A stretch of DNA of 64,000 bases from Fluviibacter sp964498255 (GTDB lineage: Bacteria; Pseudomonadota; Gammaproteobacteria; Burkholderiales; Rhodocyclaceae), in NCBI GenBank assembly GCA_964498255.1, contig CAZCGW010000001.1, positions 62,001 to 126,000 of the forward strand, in the 5' to 3' direction. A model generated the notes under the pieces. The model did no database searches. It was not told where the DNA came from and saw nothing but the letters and a program-made list of their open reading frames with translations. Positions 16,329 to 25,691 of the stretch are shown here, one piece after another; positions within the stretch are counted from its first letter, which is position 1; each line of letters opens with the position of its first letter. The position numbers and the translations under genes were made by a program.

Positions 16329-18401
16329 ATGCAAAAACCCCTTGAAAATCAGGCTGTTTTGTGGCGATTGCGTGTTGCCATTGATGCCCCTCTAGCGGTT
16401 AATTTTGATTACCTTGCCCCGGCGGATGTCACACCGGATGATGTGGGTTTGCGGGTGGTTGTTCCTTTTGGAACAGGGCGACGAGTCGGGGTAATCCTGG
16501 CCGTGTTGCCCTTAAGCGATCCAGATGGCGCACTAGATGCACCAGATGCCGCCCAGTTAAAACCTGCCGAAACCATTTTGCGTGATCTACCGCCGATGCC
16601 TGCGGACTGGATCTCGCTGTGCCTGTTTGCTGCGAGCTATTATCAGGCGGCGCCTGGTGAGGCGCTATTACAGGGAATTCCAACAGGTTTGCGTAAGCCA
16701 GATCCGGTGAAGCGTCGAAAGTTAGCGCCGGCCAAAGCAGCCGACGCTGCCGAGTTACCGAACGATGGGCGCCCGGTGCTGACTACAGGGCAGTCGCGCG
16801 TTCTTGATGATCTGCTGCCGCGTATGGAGGGCTACTCGGCCAATCTTTTGTTCGGGATCACCGGTTCCGGTAAAACTGAAGTCTATTTACGTCTCATTGA
16901 AGCGGCACTGGATCGGGGCAAACAGATCTTGTTGCTGGTGCCCGAAATTAACCTCACGCCGTTACTTGAATCACGCGTTGCAAAGCGCTTTCCGAACGTT
17001 CCGGTGGTGAGCCTACATAGCGAAGTAACTGAGGCAGCGCGTGCACGCCATTTCGCCGCAGCGCTGGCAGGTGACGCAAAGATTGTGATCGGTACGCGTC
17101 TGGCTGTATTTACGCCTATGCCTGCCCTGGGTCTTATCATCGTCGATGAAGAGCACGATCCGGCCTATAAGCAGCTGGAAGGCATGCGTTATCACGCGCG
17201 TGATCTTGCTGTATGGCGTGCGCATCAGCTGGGCGTGCCGGTTGTATTAGGGTCGGCAACGCCATCGCCGGAAAGCTGGGCCAACGTGCAAAGCGGGCGC
17301 TATAAGCGGCTGGATTTACCAGAGCGTGCTCATGCCGATGCCGTGCTGCCAGATATAACGTTGTTGGACACACGACGTATGACCCTCGAAGAAGGGTTGT
17401 CTCCTCAACTACTGGATGAACTTGCCCAGGGGCTCGCGGCCAAAGAGCAGAGCCTGCTATTCATTAATCGCCGCGGTTATGCACCGGTGCTGACCTGTAC
17501 CGCGTGTGGCTGGGTCTCTAATTGCCGTCGATGTGCGGCACATCGCGTTGTACATAGTCTGGATCGCACGTTGCGCTGTCATCACTGCGGTGACACCTCG
17601 CCGATTCCGCGTCAATGCCCCGATTGCGGCAATGCTGATTTACGACCATTGGGGCGCGGCACGCAACGCATTGAAGAAGCACTCCGTCAGCATTTTCCTC
17701 AAGCGCGAATTCTGCGTGTTGATCGTGATGTCGCCACAACGCGAAAACAGTGGGAGGCGCTGGAAGCACAGATTCGCTCTCAGGATGTCGACATCCTGGT
17801 GGGCACGCAAATGCTGGCAAAAGGCCATGACTTTCCGGCACTCACACGCGTCGGGGTGGTCGGTGCAGATGCCGGCCTCTTTGCTGCGGACTGGCGTGCG
17901 CCGGAACGATTGTTTGCGCAATTGATGCAGGTTGCCGGTCGTGCCGGTCGGGCAGAGAAACCGGGTCGGGTCATTGTGCAAACCGAGCATCCGGAACATC
18001 CGCTCTATCAATGCCTATTACGCCATGACACACCAGCGTTTCTGGCTCTGGAACTGACAGAGCGGCAGCGTGCCGGATTTCCGCCGTATGCGGCGCAGGC
18101 GATTGTTCGGGCAGAGGCTAAACAAATTGATAATGTGCTGGAGTTTCTGCAGCGTATTCGTACGCTCGTGCCGCAAGAACAACATCCGGATGTCTTTATT
18201 TATGATCCGGTGCCCATGCGTATGGTGCGGTTGGCTGGTCGGGAGCGGGCGCAGCTCTTATTGGAATCGCCCAGCCGGATTGCTTTGCAGAATTTTCTGA
18301 ATCAATGGTTGCCAATGATTAGTGCCGGACGTGGTATGACACGTGGCCATGCACCGGGTGGCGTACGGTGGGGTGTAGAGGTAGACCCGCTGGAATGTTA
18401 A
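16329..18401 (+). CDS. priA: Primosomal replication protein N' (PriA helicase)
   Basis: PriA restarts stalled replication forks and unwinds DNA 3' to 5'. The 690-residue protein has an N-terminal 3'-end-binding domain (about 10-120), Walker A GITGSGKT at 176-183 and the DEEH box of superfamily 2 helicases. Four paired CxxC motifs (CTACGW, CRRC, CHHC, CPDC) bind two zinc ions, and helicase motifs V/VI follow (GTQMLAKGHDFPA, QVAGRAGR). The length is somewhat below E. coli (732). A DnaA box lies about 100 bases upstream. Its stop overlaps the stop of the convergent ROK kinase by four bases. Confidence 0.96.
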   Translation: MQKPLENQAVLWRLRVAIDAPLAVNFDYLAPADVTPDDVGLRVVVPFGTGRRVGVILAVLPLSDPDGALDAPDAAQLKPAETILRDLPPMPADWISLCLFAASYYQAAPGEALLQGIPTGLRKPDPVKRRKLAPAKAADAAELPNDGRPVLTTGQSRVLDDLLPRMEGYSANLLFGITGSGKTEVYLRLIEAALDRGKQILLLVPEINLTPLLESRVAKRFPNVPVVSLHSEVTEAARARHFAAALAGDAKIVIGTRLAVFTPMPALGLIIVDEEHDPAYKQLEGMRYHARDLAVWRAHQLGVPVVLGSATPSPESWANVQSGRYKRLDLPERAHADAVLPDITLLDTRRMTLEEGLSPQLLDELAQGLAAKEQSLLFINRRGYAPVLTCTACGWVSNCRRCAAHRVVHSLDRTLRCHHCGDTSPIPRQCPDCGNADLRPLGRGTQRIEEALRQHFPQARILRVDRDVATTRKQWEALEAQIRSQDVDILVGTQMLAKGHDFPALTRVGVVGADAGLFAADWRAPERLFAQLMQVAGRAGRAEKPGRVIVQTEHPEHPLYQCLLRHDTPAFLALELTERQRAGFPPYAAQAIVRAEAKQIDNVLEFLQRIRTLVPQEQHPDVFIYDPVPMRMVRLAGRERAQLLLESPSRIALQNFLNQWLPMISAGRGMTRGHAPGGVRWGVEVDPLEC

Positions 18402-19306
18402 ATCAGGCGTGCGGCACCACGCACGCCGGAACTATCACCAAAAGCCGGCAATAAAATTTTCGTTTGTAGTGGTGTGCCGGCGGGTAGGAAAACGTGTGCA
18501 GGCAGTGCTGCGTAGAGGCTTGTAATTAAACCGGGGCGTTGAGAGACGCCACCGCCTAAAACAATAGCCGCCGGATCAACCGCATTAATGATGAAAGCTA
18601 GAGCGCGGGCTAATCGTTGTGTATGACGATCCAACGCTTCTTCTGCGTTGTTGTTGCCCTGTGCTGCCGCGTTAACGAGGGCTGGCACATCGGTGATGGT
18701 GTGATCGTGAGTCTGGCGAAGATAGTCTGCAACCAGTGCAGGACCAGAGAGCCAGGCTTCAATGCAGCCCCGTTTGCCGCAGTAGCAGGTAGGGCCTGTT
18801 AGTTCATCGAGATTTTTAACAGGAAATGGGCTATGCCCCCATTCGCCAGAGAGCCCATTAGGGCCTTGGTGCAATTGCTTGTTAATAACCCAACCGCCAC
18901 CCACACCCGTGCCGAGTATGACACCGAATACGGAGGCGAAGTCACGGGCAGCACCGTCGGTGGCTTCCGAAAGTGCGAGACAGTCCGCATCATTGGCCAG
19001 TTTTACGGGGCGATTTAACAAGGACTGTAAGTCGTCCTTGAGTATCTCGCCGTTAAGGCAGGTAGAGTTGGCATTTCTAATGCGACCATCCAGTGGATTG
19101 GCCGATCCGGGGTGGCCAACGCCTACCGCGGTGACCGTTTGCTGTAATGCTGACTCGGCAAGTGCCAGCAGCGTTTCAATGGCTTTCAGCGTTGCTTCAT
19201 AATCACCCTGCGGGGTGGGAATGCGTTCCCGGAATGTGAAGTTGCCGGCGGCATCTAGAATGGCTGCTTCAATTTTGGTGCCACCCAGATCTATACCGAG
19301 ACGCAT
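18398..19306 (-). CDS. ROK-family sugar kinase, probably fructokinase
   Basis: The 302-residue protein begins MRLGIDLGGTKIEAAI, the ATP phosphate-binding motif of ROK kinases. It has GVGHPGSANP, the catalytic aspartate in LANDADCLA, GTGVGGG, and the zinc motif CYCGKRGCIEAWLSGPA. The last motif and the length resemble Mak-type fructokinases, but glucokinase or amino-sugar specificity cannot be excluded by reading. It is the last gene of a minus-strand operon with an MHS transporter (one base upstream) and a carbonic anhydrase. Confidence 0.85.
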   Translation of the reverse strand: MRLGIDLGGTKIEAAILDAAGNFTFRERIPTPQGDYEATLKAIETLLALAESALQQTVTAVGVGHPGSANPLDGRIRNANSTCLNGEILKDDLQSLLNRPVKLANDADCLALSEATDGAARDFASVFGVILGTGVGGGWVINKQLHQGPNGLSGEWGHSPFPVKNLDELTGPTCYCGKRGCIEAWLSGPALVADYLRQTHDHTITDVPALVNAAAQGNNNAEEALDRHTQRLARALAFIINAVDPAAIVLGGGVSQRPGLITSLYAALPAHVFLPAGTPLQTKILLPAFGDSSGVRGAARLI

Positions 19307-19307
19307 A

Positions 19308-20600
19308 TCAGGCTTTTGCTGTGGTGGTGGGCAAATCGTCTTCGGGTAAATGGCCCGTGTTGTGGCGCCACAGCGGATGCAGGCACAGCGCGATGAGCGA
19401 TACCAGTGCGCCGATCATAATGACCAGTGCGGGTGCCATGGAGAGATTAAATCGGGCGATCAGAAACTCGGTAAGCATTGGGGCCAGACCACCAAAAACA
19501 CCAACAGCCAGACTGTAACCAAAGGAAAGTCCTGTTACCCGCACTTGCTTTGGAAGCAGCGTCGCCATGCTGGCGGACAAAGGACCGAGAAAGAAACCTT
19601 GTCCAACGGCAAGCAGTAATCCACCGCACAACATGGCAACCGTCTCGCCGGTACGGAACAGGCTGAATGCAGGCCAGGCGCCCAGCAAGAGAGTCAGGAC
19701 GCCGAGGCGGCTGATACGCAGTCGACCATAACGGTCACCGAGCAGTCCGCCTGCTACGGAGAGCAAGCTCACCATGAGCAAGCTAAACAGATTCACGGCC
19801 AGCGCCAGTGTGGTTGGAACTCCTGCTTCTTTAACCATCCACGGGACGCAATACATGAAACCGATGAAGGAGACGATGCCGGTTGCCGTGTTCGCTAGGG
19901 CAATGGCCGCCATGGGTTGCCAGTAACGACGGAAGGCTTCGCGCACGGGAGACTTCAAGACCTCGTCTTGGTTCAGGATGTCCTGGGCCAGAGTCCTACG
20001 CGCTGCAATGCCGATTCCCGTTAGAAAGATGCTGGCAATAAATGGGACGCGCCAGCCCCAGTCTGCCATGACGGCTTTGCCGAGCGCCGTGGTGCAAAGG
20101 AAGCTGACGAGCGTGCCAAGTAGTAGGCCGCCAAATGCACCCATGGGGCTAAATCCACCGACGAACCCGCGTTGACTGGGTGGTGCATGTTCAATGAGAA
20201 AAACAATTGAGGAAGAATATTCGCCACCCACTGAAAGCCCCTGCAGCATACGCAGTAAAATTAGCAAGATAGGTGCCCATAATCCGATGATGGCGTAGGT
20301 GGGCATCAGGCCGATGAGCAATGTGGGGATGGCGATGAGCAGGACTGAGAGCTGCAGTGCTGCTTTGCGTCCGATGCGATCGCCGATGTTACCGAAGACG
20401 ATGCCGCCTACCGGACGCATGATCATGCCGGTAGCGAATGCACCGTAGCTGGCGAGCATGGCAGCTACGGGATCATGCGTCGGGAAAAACTGGGCGGCAA
20501 AGTAACTGGCCAGATACGCGTAAACGATAAAGTCGTAGAATTCGATCGCATTACCAACGGCGCCAGCCAGCAGTGTGCGTTGCATGCCGACTGTGCGCAT
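19308..20600 (-). CDS. MFS transporter of the metabolite:H+ symporter (MHS) family
   Basis: The 430-residue membrane protein has about 12 hydrophobic segments. It begins with the MHS signature GNAIEFYDFIVYAY and has the loop 2-3 motif RPVGGIVFGNIGDRIGRK and then LQGLSVGGEY. ProP, KgtP and ShiA share this pattern, so a small organic acid or osmolyte taken up with protons is likely. The substrate cannot be read from sequence. It is sandwiched between carbonic anhydrase (three-base gap) and the ROK kinase (one-base gap), so the three are almost certainly co-transcribed. Confidence 0.88.
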   Translation of the reverse strand: MRTVGMQRTLLAGAVGNAIEFYDFIVYAYLASYFAAQFFPTHDPVAAMLASYGAFATGMIMRPVGGIVFGNIGDRIGRKAALQLSVLLIAIPTLLIGLMPTYAIIGLWAPILLILLRMLQGLSVGGEYSSSIVFLIEHAPPSQRGFVGGFSPMGAFGGLLLGTLVSFLCTTALGKAVMADWGWRVPFIASIFLTGIGIAARRTLAQDILNQDEVLKSPVREAFRRYWQPMAAIALANTATGIVSFIGFMYCVPWMVKEAGVPTTLALAVNLFSLLMVSLLSVAGGLLGDRYGRLRISRLGVLTLLLGAWPAFSLFRTGETVAMLCGGLLLAVGQGFFLGPLSASMATLLPKQVRVTGLSFGYSLAVGVFGGLAPMLTEFLIARFNLSMAPALVIMIGALVSLIALCLHPLWRHNTGHLPEDDLPTTTAKA

Positions 20601-20603
20601 GGA

Positions 20604-21254
20604 TTAGGCTCCGGTATCAAAGCCGCTCAGCGCATGATTGTAGGCTGGGCAGATAGCATTGAGGCTGTGGATAGAGATGTTCAGATTGCTAACGATGCCA
20701 TCCTGAAGCCCGTAAATCAGACCGTGTACGGATAGTTCCTGACCACGTGCCCAGGCATCGTAAACCACTGTTGATTGAGCCAGGTTAAGCACCTGTTCAA
20801 TAACGTTAAGTTCGCAGAGCCGGTCATGGCGTTCGGCTTCAGGGGAAGCGTCGATGATGCCCTGGTGTTTCTGTTTTACGTCATGAATATGCCGTAGCCA
20901 GTTATCAGCAAGGCCAACGCGCAGGCCATCCAGGGCAGCCTTAACGCCACCACAGCCATAGTGGCCGACGACAAGAATGTGTTTGACGCGTAATACTTGT
21001 ACAGCGTATTGCACAACAGAGAGGCAGTTTAGATCGCTATGTACCACGACATTAGCAATATTACGGTGTACGAAAACCTCGCCCGGTTTTAGTCCCATGA
21101 TCTGGTTGGCAGGCACGCGCGAATCAGAGCAGCCAATCCAGAGGTATTCGGGTTTTTGTAGTCGTGCGAGATCGCTAAAGAATTCCGGGTTTTCAGTTTG
21201 GGTTTTTTCGGACCAGATCCGGTTCTGTTCAAAGAGGGGTTCAAGGATATGCAT
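20604..21254 (-). CDS. can: Beta-class carbonic anhydrase
   Basis: The enzyme interconverts CO2 and bicarbonate. The 216-residue protein carries the zinc ligands Cys42, His98 and Cys101, and the Asp44/Arg46 dyad in CSDSRVPANQ, at the same positions as E. coli Can. GHYGCGGV follows the standard spacing. Bicarbonate supply would serve carboxylases such as the propionyl-CoA carboxylase encoded later in this window. It is the first gene of the operon with an MHS transporter and a ROK kinase. Confidence 0.95.
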   Translation of the reverse strand: MHILEPLFEQNRIWSEKTQTENPEFFSDLARLQKPEYLWIGCSDSRVPANQIMGLKPGEVFVHRNIANVVVHSDLNCLSVVQYAVQVLRVKHILVVGHYGCGGVKAALDGLRVGLADNWLRHIHDVKQKHQGIIDASPEAERHDRLCELNVIEQVLNLAQSTVVYDAWARGQELSVHGLIYGLQDGIVSNLNISIHSLNAICPAYNHALSGFDTGA

Positions 21255-21355
21255 GATGGTAGCTCTCTGTTTTTATTCGTTATCGGGGTATGGCGTATTA
21301 TAAAGGAGAGCAAAAAACGGGATTCATAACCCGTCAGTTAATCCAAGGAGGCGCT

Positions 21356-21706
21356 ATGCTGGTTCGGTTTGTTTCACAGGCGACAGCTAATCTATTGATG
21401 TTTGACGATGTGGCGCGCGCGCTGCTTAAAGTCATCGGCAAGACCCCCACACAACGGGGGGTAATCACCATTGAGGAGATGGCACCGGCACTGGTGCGTT
21501 TGCATGCGCTGACCGAGCAGGAAAAGCGGATGCGAGAAGGCCGTGAGCGGCGCGAAGAGCTGCCTATTCCAGAAGTGGGTATCGAGCCGCATGAATTGGT
21601 GGGGCTTGCAGTCCGGGCACAGCCTTTCATCAAGATGCTTGATCAGGCGCAGCGCGAGAAAAAAGAGATTACTTGGGAAGCCCCAAAAGATTTTTCTGCG
21701 CAATAA
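21356..21706 (+). CDS. DUF1840 family protein
   Basis: The start at 21356 is preceded by an excellent AAGGAGG site; an in-frame upstream start would lack one. The 116-residue protein begins MLVRFVSQATANLLMFDDVA, typical of DUF1840, a small cytoplasmic family common in beta- and gammaproteobacteria. The middle is charged and probably helical, and no catalytic motif is seen. Function is unknown. A strong bidirectional hairpin lies directly after the stop. Confidence 0.85.
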   Translation: MLVRFVSQATANLLMFDDVARALLKVIGKTPTQRGVITIEEMAPALVRLHALTEQEKRMREGRERREELPIPEVGIEPHELVGLAVRAQPFIKMLDQAQREKKEITWEAPKDFSAQ

Positions 21707-21738
21707 AAAACTAAGCCACCTGATGGTGGCTTAGTTTT
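21707..21738. terminator. Bidirectional intrinsic terminator between DUF1840 and metH
   Basis: AAAACTAAGCCACC (21707-21720) and GGTGGCTTAGTTTT (21725-21738) are perfect 14-base arms around a four-base TGAT loop. A/T-rich ends serve as U tracts on both strands, so it can end both the DUF1840 and the convergent metH transcripts. Confidence 0.85.
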
Positions 21739-21742
21739 AGCG

Positions 21743-24700
21743 TTACAGGTTAGGCGCGAGCCAGCGTTTGGCTTCATCCACGGATAAGCCGCAACGACGT
21801 GCCCAATCCTCAAGCTGGTCCATACCGATCTTGCCAACCGCAAAATAGCGGGCAGACGGGTGCGCCAGATAGAAACCCGAAACCGAAGCAGCTGGCCACA
21901 TGGCGCACGATTCAGTGAGTGTCATGCCGGCTAGTTTAGGCACATCTAGTAAATCGAATAGACCGCGTTTGGCCAGATGATCTGGACAAGCCGGGTATCC
22001 CGGTGCCGGACGGATGCCGACGTAGGCTTCTTTGATCAAAGCGGCGTTATCCAGGGTTTCATCCGCTGCATAACCCCAGTGCTTCATACGCACTTCGCGG
22101 TGCAGCCATTCGGCAAAGGCTTCGGCCAGACGGTCGGCCAGCGATTTGAGCATGATGGCGCGATAATCATCGTGTTCAGTTTCAAAGCGCTTGAGGGGTA
22201 CTTCGATGCCTTCGCCACAAGAGACGGCAAACCCGCCAATCCAGTCGGGCGTTGTGCCTGACGGTTTTTTCTCGGCAATAAAGTCGGCTAGGCACCAGTT
22301 TGGTTTGCCGGCCGGTCGTTCTTGTTGCTGACGCAGGTTGTGCCAGATCATACCGGTGTACTGACGTGCCTCATCGGTATAGATCTCGATATCTTCACCC
22401 ACGCGGTTTGCGGGGAATAGACCAAATACGCCGCGTGGCTTCAGCCATTGCTCGGCAACGATCTGCTTGAGCATCTCCTGGGCATCGGCATAGACCTGTT
22501 TGGCTGTTTCGCCGACGACCTTGTCTTCCAGAATCGCCGGGAATGAGCCGGTGAGATCCCAGGTCTGGAAGAAGGGACTCCAGTCGATATAAGGCACCAG
22601 TTCAGCCAGCGCAGGTTCAATGACCTGTACGCCGGTTTGATTGGGCGTGACAGGCAGATAACCATTAAATTGGCCGCCGAAGCCGTCAAAGGCATTGGCG
22701 CTGGCGGCTTCCGCCGAGACGAGCGTAACGCCCTTCTTGTTGGCGTGCTGCTGCCGCACTTTTTCGTAATCGGCATTGAGTTCGTCTTTGTAGGCTTGTA
22801 CTTTGGCCGGATCTGAAGAAAGCAGATTCGATACAACGCCTACGGCACGTGAGGCGTCAGGTACATAAACCACCGGATGTGCATAGTTCGGTGCGATCTT
22901 GATGGCGGTATGAGCCCGGCTGGTGGTCGCGCCACCAATCATGAGTGGCACGTTGAAACCCTGGCGCGTCATTTCGCTGGCGATGTGGGTCATCTCTTCC
23001 AGAGACGGGGTAATCAGACCCGAGAGGCCAATGACTTGTGCATTATGTTCACGTGCGGCCTTGAGGATTTGTTCGCAGGGCACCATGACGCCGAGGTCGA
23101 CCACTTCGTAACCATTACAGCCCAGTACAACCGCCACAATATTCTTGCCGATATCGTGCACGTCACCTTTAACGGTGGCAATCAACAGCTTGCCCTTGGC
23201 TGCGGCACCGGTGCGGGCTTTCTCTTCTTCGATAAATGGCACCAGATGGGCAACGGCCTGCTTCATGACGCGGGCAGATTTGACCACCTGCGGCAGGAAC
23301 ATCTTGCCGGCGCCAAAAAGATCGCCAACCGTGTTCATGCCGGACATCAATGGGCCTTCGATTACCGCCAGCGGGGGTTGGCCGGCAGCAGCCAGTTCGG
23401 CACGACATTCTTCGGTATCGGCCACCACGTACTCTGTGATGCCTTTCACCATGGCGTGGCTTAAGCGTTCTGCAACTGGCCAGCTACGCCAGGCAAGATC
23501 TTCAACCTTTTCTTTAGCGGTGCCTTTTACATTCTGGGCGAACTCGACGAGGGCTTCGCCGGCGCCGGCATGTTTGTTCAGTACGACGTCTTCTACCTTG
23601 GCGCGCAATTCGGCATCTAGCTGATCGAATACGCCCAGCTGTCCGGCATTAACGATGCCCATTGTCATGCCCGCCTGAATGGCGTGATAGAGGAAGACCG
23701 TGTGAATCGCTTCGCGTACAGGATCGTTGCCGCGGAAGGAGAAGGACACGTTCGAGACGCCGCCCGAAATATGGGCATGCGGTAGATGAGCTTTGATCCA
23801 GCGTACTGCCTCGATAAAGTCGACGGCATAACCATCATGCTCGGCAATACCGGTGGCGATGGCAAAAATGTTCGGGTCAAAAATGATGTCTTCTGCAGGG
23901 AATCCATTAGCGACCAGCAGCTTGTAGGCGCGTTCGCAGATTTCAGTCTTGCGGGCGAAGGTATCGGCCTGGCCCTTTTCGTCAAAGGCCATGACGATCA
24001 CAGCGGCGCCATACTGGCGTGCCAGACGTGCCTGACGCAGAAACTCGGCTTCGCCTTCTTTCATGGAGATCGAATTGACGATGCCTTTACCTTGAATGCA
24101 CTTGAGACCCGCTTCAATGACCGACCATTTGGACGAATCGATCATGATGGGCACGCGAGAGATATCAGGCTCCGAAGCGATGAGCTGCAGGAAGCGCACC
24201 ATGGCGGCTTCCGAATCCAGCATGGCTTCGTCCATGTTGATATCGATGACTTGCGCACCATTCTCAACCTGTTGACGTGCAACGGCCAGCGCATCGTCGA
24301 AGCGGCTTTCCAGAATCATCTTGGCAAAAGCGCGTGAGCCGGTCACGTTGGTACGCTCACCGACGTTGACGAAGAATGACTCGGGGCCGATTTCGCAGGG
24401 TTCCAGACCAGAGAGACGTAGACGGTGCGGTACTTCGGCCGGTTGCCGCGGTTTTACATCTGCAACAGCATTGGCAATAGCCCGGATATGATCCGGCGTG
24501 GTGCCGCAGCAGCCACCGACAATATTGACCAGGCCATGCACGGCCCATTCGCGGATATCTTCTGCCAGCATCTCCGGCGTTTCATCGTAACCACCAAAAG
24601 CGTTAGGCAGACCGGCATTCGGGTGGGCAGAGATGTAGGTTGGACAGATACGCGACAGTGTTTCAACGTGCGGGCGCAATTCTTTAGCGCCGAGTGCACA

Positions 24701-25462
24701 GTTCAGACCCATCGAGATAGGTTGTGCGTGCGCCAGCGAAATCCAGAAAGCTTCAGCAGTCTGGCCGGAAAGCGTGCGCCCCGAGGCATCGGTAATGGTG
24801 CCGGAAATCATCATGGGCCAGCGGCGGCCACGATCCGCAAAGACCTGCTCGACGGCCACGACTGCAGCTTTGGCATTGAGCGTATCAAAGACGGTTTCGA
24901 TCAGTAGGATGTCGGTGCCACCATCGATCAAGCCATTGGTGGCTTCTTTGTAATTAGTGACCAGCTCATCAAAAGTGACGTTGCGTGCGCCCGGATCGTT
25001 CACATCGGGGGAAATCGATGCAGTGCGCGACGTCGGGCCGATGACGCCGGCAACGAGGCGTGGCTTGGCAGGATTTTGTGCCGTGTATTTGTCGCAGGCG
25101 GCACGCGCCAGAGCGGCACCTGCAACGTTGAGTTCGTAGACGATCTCTTCCAGTTTGTAGTCAGACTGGGAAAGACGCGTGGCATTGAAGGTGTTGGTTT
25201 CAATGATGTCGGCGCCAGCCGCCAGGTATTGCTCGTGAATCCCCTGGATAATTTCCGGGCGGGTCAGCAGCAGCAGATCATTATTGCCCTTCAGATCATG
25301 GGCATGGCTGGCGAAGCGCGCACCGCGAAAATCGGCTTCGGTCAGGCTGTGTCGTTGGATCATGGTGCCCATGGCGCCATCAAGCACAAGGACACGTTCT
25401 TTCAGGAGGGAAAGAATCTCTTCGGTACGATTGGGTTGCAGCTGGGGTTGCGGTGCGTTCAT
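21743..25462 (-). CDS. metH: Cobalamin-dependent methionine synthase
   Basis: MetH transfers a methyl group from methyltetrahydrofolate to homocysteine through methylcobalamin. The 1239-residue protein has the full four-module layout. The homocysteine domain runs from about 15 to 340, with zinc cysteines in GLNCALG and GGCCGTTPDH. The pterin domain (about 370-630) includes NVGERTNVTGSRAF. The cobalamin domain carries DVHDIGKN, whose histidine ligates cobalt. The C-terminal SAM-binding reactivation domain contains RPAPGYPACPDH. Expression appears controlled by a SAM-II type riboswitch with an attenuator in the 5' leader. Confidence 0.97.
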   Translation of the reverse strand: MNAPQPQLQPNRTEEILSLLKERVLVLDGAMGTMIQRHSLTEADFRGARFASHAHDLKGNNDLLLLTRPEIIQGIHEQYLAAGADIIETNTFNATRLSQSDYKLEEIVYELNVAGAALARAACDKYTAQNPAKPRLVAGVIGPTSRTASISPDVNDPGARNVTFDELVTNYKEATNGLIDGGTDILLIETVFDTLNAKAAVVAVEQVFADRGRRWPMMISGTITDASGRTLSGQTAEAFWISLAHAQPISMGLNCALGAKELRPHVETLSRICPTYISAHPNAGLPNAFGGYDETPEMLAEDIREWAVHGLVNIVGGCCGTTPDHIRAIANAVADVKPRQPAEVPHRLRLSGLEPCEIGPESFFVNVGERTNVTGSRAFAKMILESRFDDALAVARQQVENGAQVIDINMDEAMLDSEAAMVRFLQLIASEPDISRVPIMIDSSKWSVIEAGLKCIQGKGIVNSISMKEGEAEFLRQARLARQYGAAVIVMAFDEKGQADTFARKTEICERAYKLLVANGFPAEDIIFDPNIFAIATGIAEHDGYAVDFIEAVRWIKAHLPHAHISGGVSNVSFSFRGNDPVREAIHTVFLYHAIQAGMTMGIVNAGQLGVFDQLDAELRAKVEDVVLNKHAGAGEALVEFAQNVKGTAKEKVEDLAWRSWPVAERLSHAMVKGITEYVVADTEECRAELAAAGQPPLAVIEGPLMSGMNTVGDLFGAGKMFLPQVVKSARVMKQAVAHLVPFIEEEKARTGAAAKGKLLIATVKGDVHDIGKNIVAVVLGCNGYEVVDLGVMVPCEQILKAAREHNAQVIGLSGLITPSLEEMTHIASEMTRQGFNVPLMIGGATTSRAHTAIKIAPNYAHPVVYVPDASRAVGVVSNLLSSDPAKVQAYKDELNADYEKVRQQHANKKGVTLVSAEAASANAFDGFGGQFNGYLPVTPNQTGVQVIEPALAELVPYIDWSPFFQTWDLTGSFPAILEDKVVGETAKQVYADAQEMLKQIVAEQWLKPRGVFGLFPANRVGEDIEIYTDEARQYTGMIWHNLRQQQERPAGKPNWCLADFIAEKKPSGTTPDWIGGFAVSCGEGIEVPLKRFETEHDDYRAIMLKSLADRLAEAFAEWLHREVRMKHWGYAADETLDNAALIKEAYVGIRPAPGYPACPDHLAKRGLFDLLDVPKLAGMTLTESCAMWPAASVSGFYLAHPSARYFAVGKIGMDQLEDWARRCGLSVDEAKRWLAPNL

Positions 25463-25476
25463 GGCCAGTCATCTTC

Positions 25477-25520
25477 AAAAAAACAAAACCCGCCGATCAG
25501 CGGAGCTGCAAGCGGCGGGT
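25477..25520 (-). terminator. Intrinsic terminator (attenuator) in the metH leader
   Basis: On the minus strand ACCCGCCG (25520-25513) pairs with CGGCGGGT (25495-25488) around a 17-base loop. TTTGTTTTTTT (25487-25477) follows directly. It ends 14 bases before the metH ATG and lies just downstream of the SAM-II aptamer, so it can switch metH off at the transcription level. Confidence 0.85.
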
Positions 25521-25532
25521 GTTCGGCATCCC

Positions 25533-25590
25533 ATCGCTTTAGCAGTATTTTTTAACGCGCCCGCAAGCTGAGGAGCTCAAATCGGCGCGT
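25533..25590 (-). ncRNA. SAM-II type riboswitch aptamer upstream of metH
   Basis: Read on the minus strand, ACGCGCC pairs with GGCGCGT to form stem P1. The loop starts with GATTTGAG, contains a short AGC/GCT hairpin and ends with CTTGC. After P1 come TTAAAAAATACT and GCTAAAGCG. The order P1, GATTTG, CTTGC, P1', TTAAA, GCTAAA matches the known SAM-II (SAM_alpha) consensus, whose downstream strand folds back into the loop as a pseudoknot. SAM-II aptamers repress methionine genes when SAM is abundant. A promoter precedes it and an intrinsic terminator follows. Confidence 0.83.
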
Positions 25591-25609
25591 GGCATTAATC
25601 CAAGCCGTG

Positions 25610-25638
25610 ACAATACGGGTCTGAGGGCGCTACGTCAA
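25610..25638 (-). promoter_or_regulatory. Sigma70 promoter of the metH leader
   Basis: On the minus strand TTGACG (25638-25633) and TATTGT (25615-25610) are separated by exactly 17 bases. The start point would fall near 25603, so the transcript begins just before the riboswitch aptamer. Confidence 0.75.
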
Positions 25639-25691
25639 GCAAATCAATGGGTTGGCGAATATAAAAAGTATATGGTTAAAATGCATCGATT

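Noticed and set aside
22877..23464. 195-residue open frame on the plus strand
   Set aside because: It is antisense to the cobalamin domain of metH, with no independent start signals.
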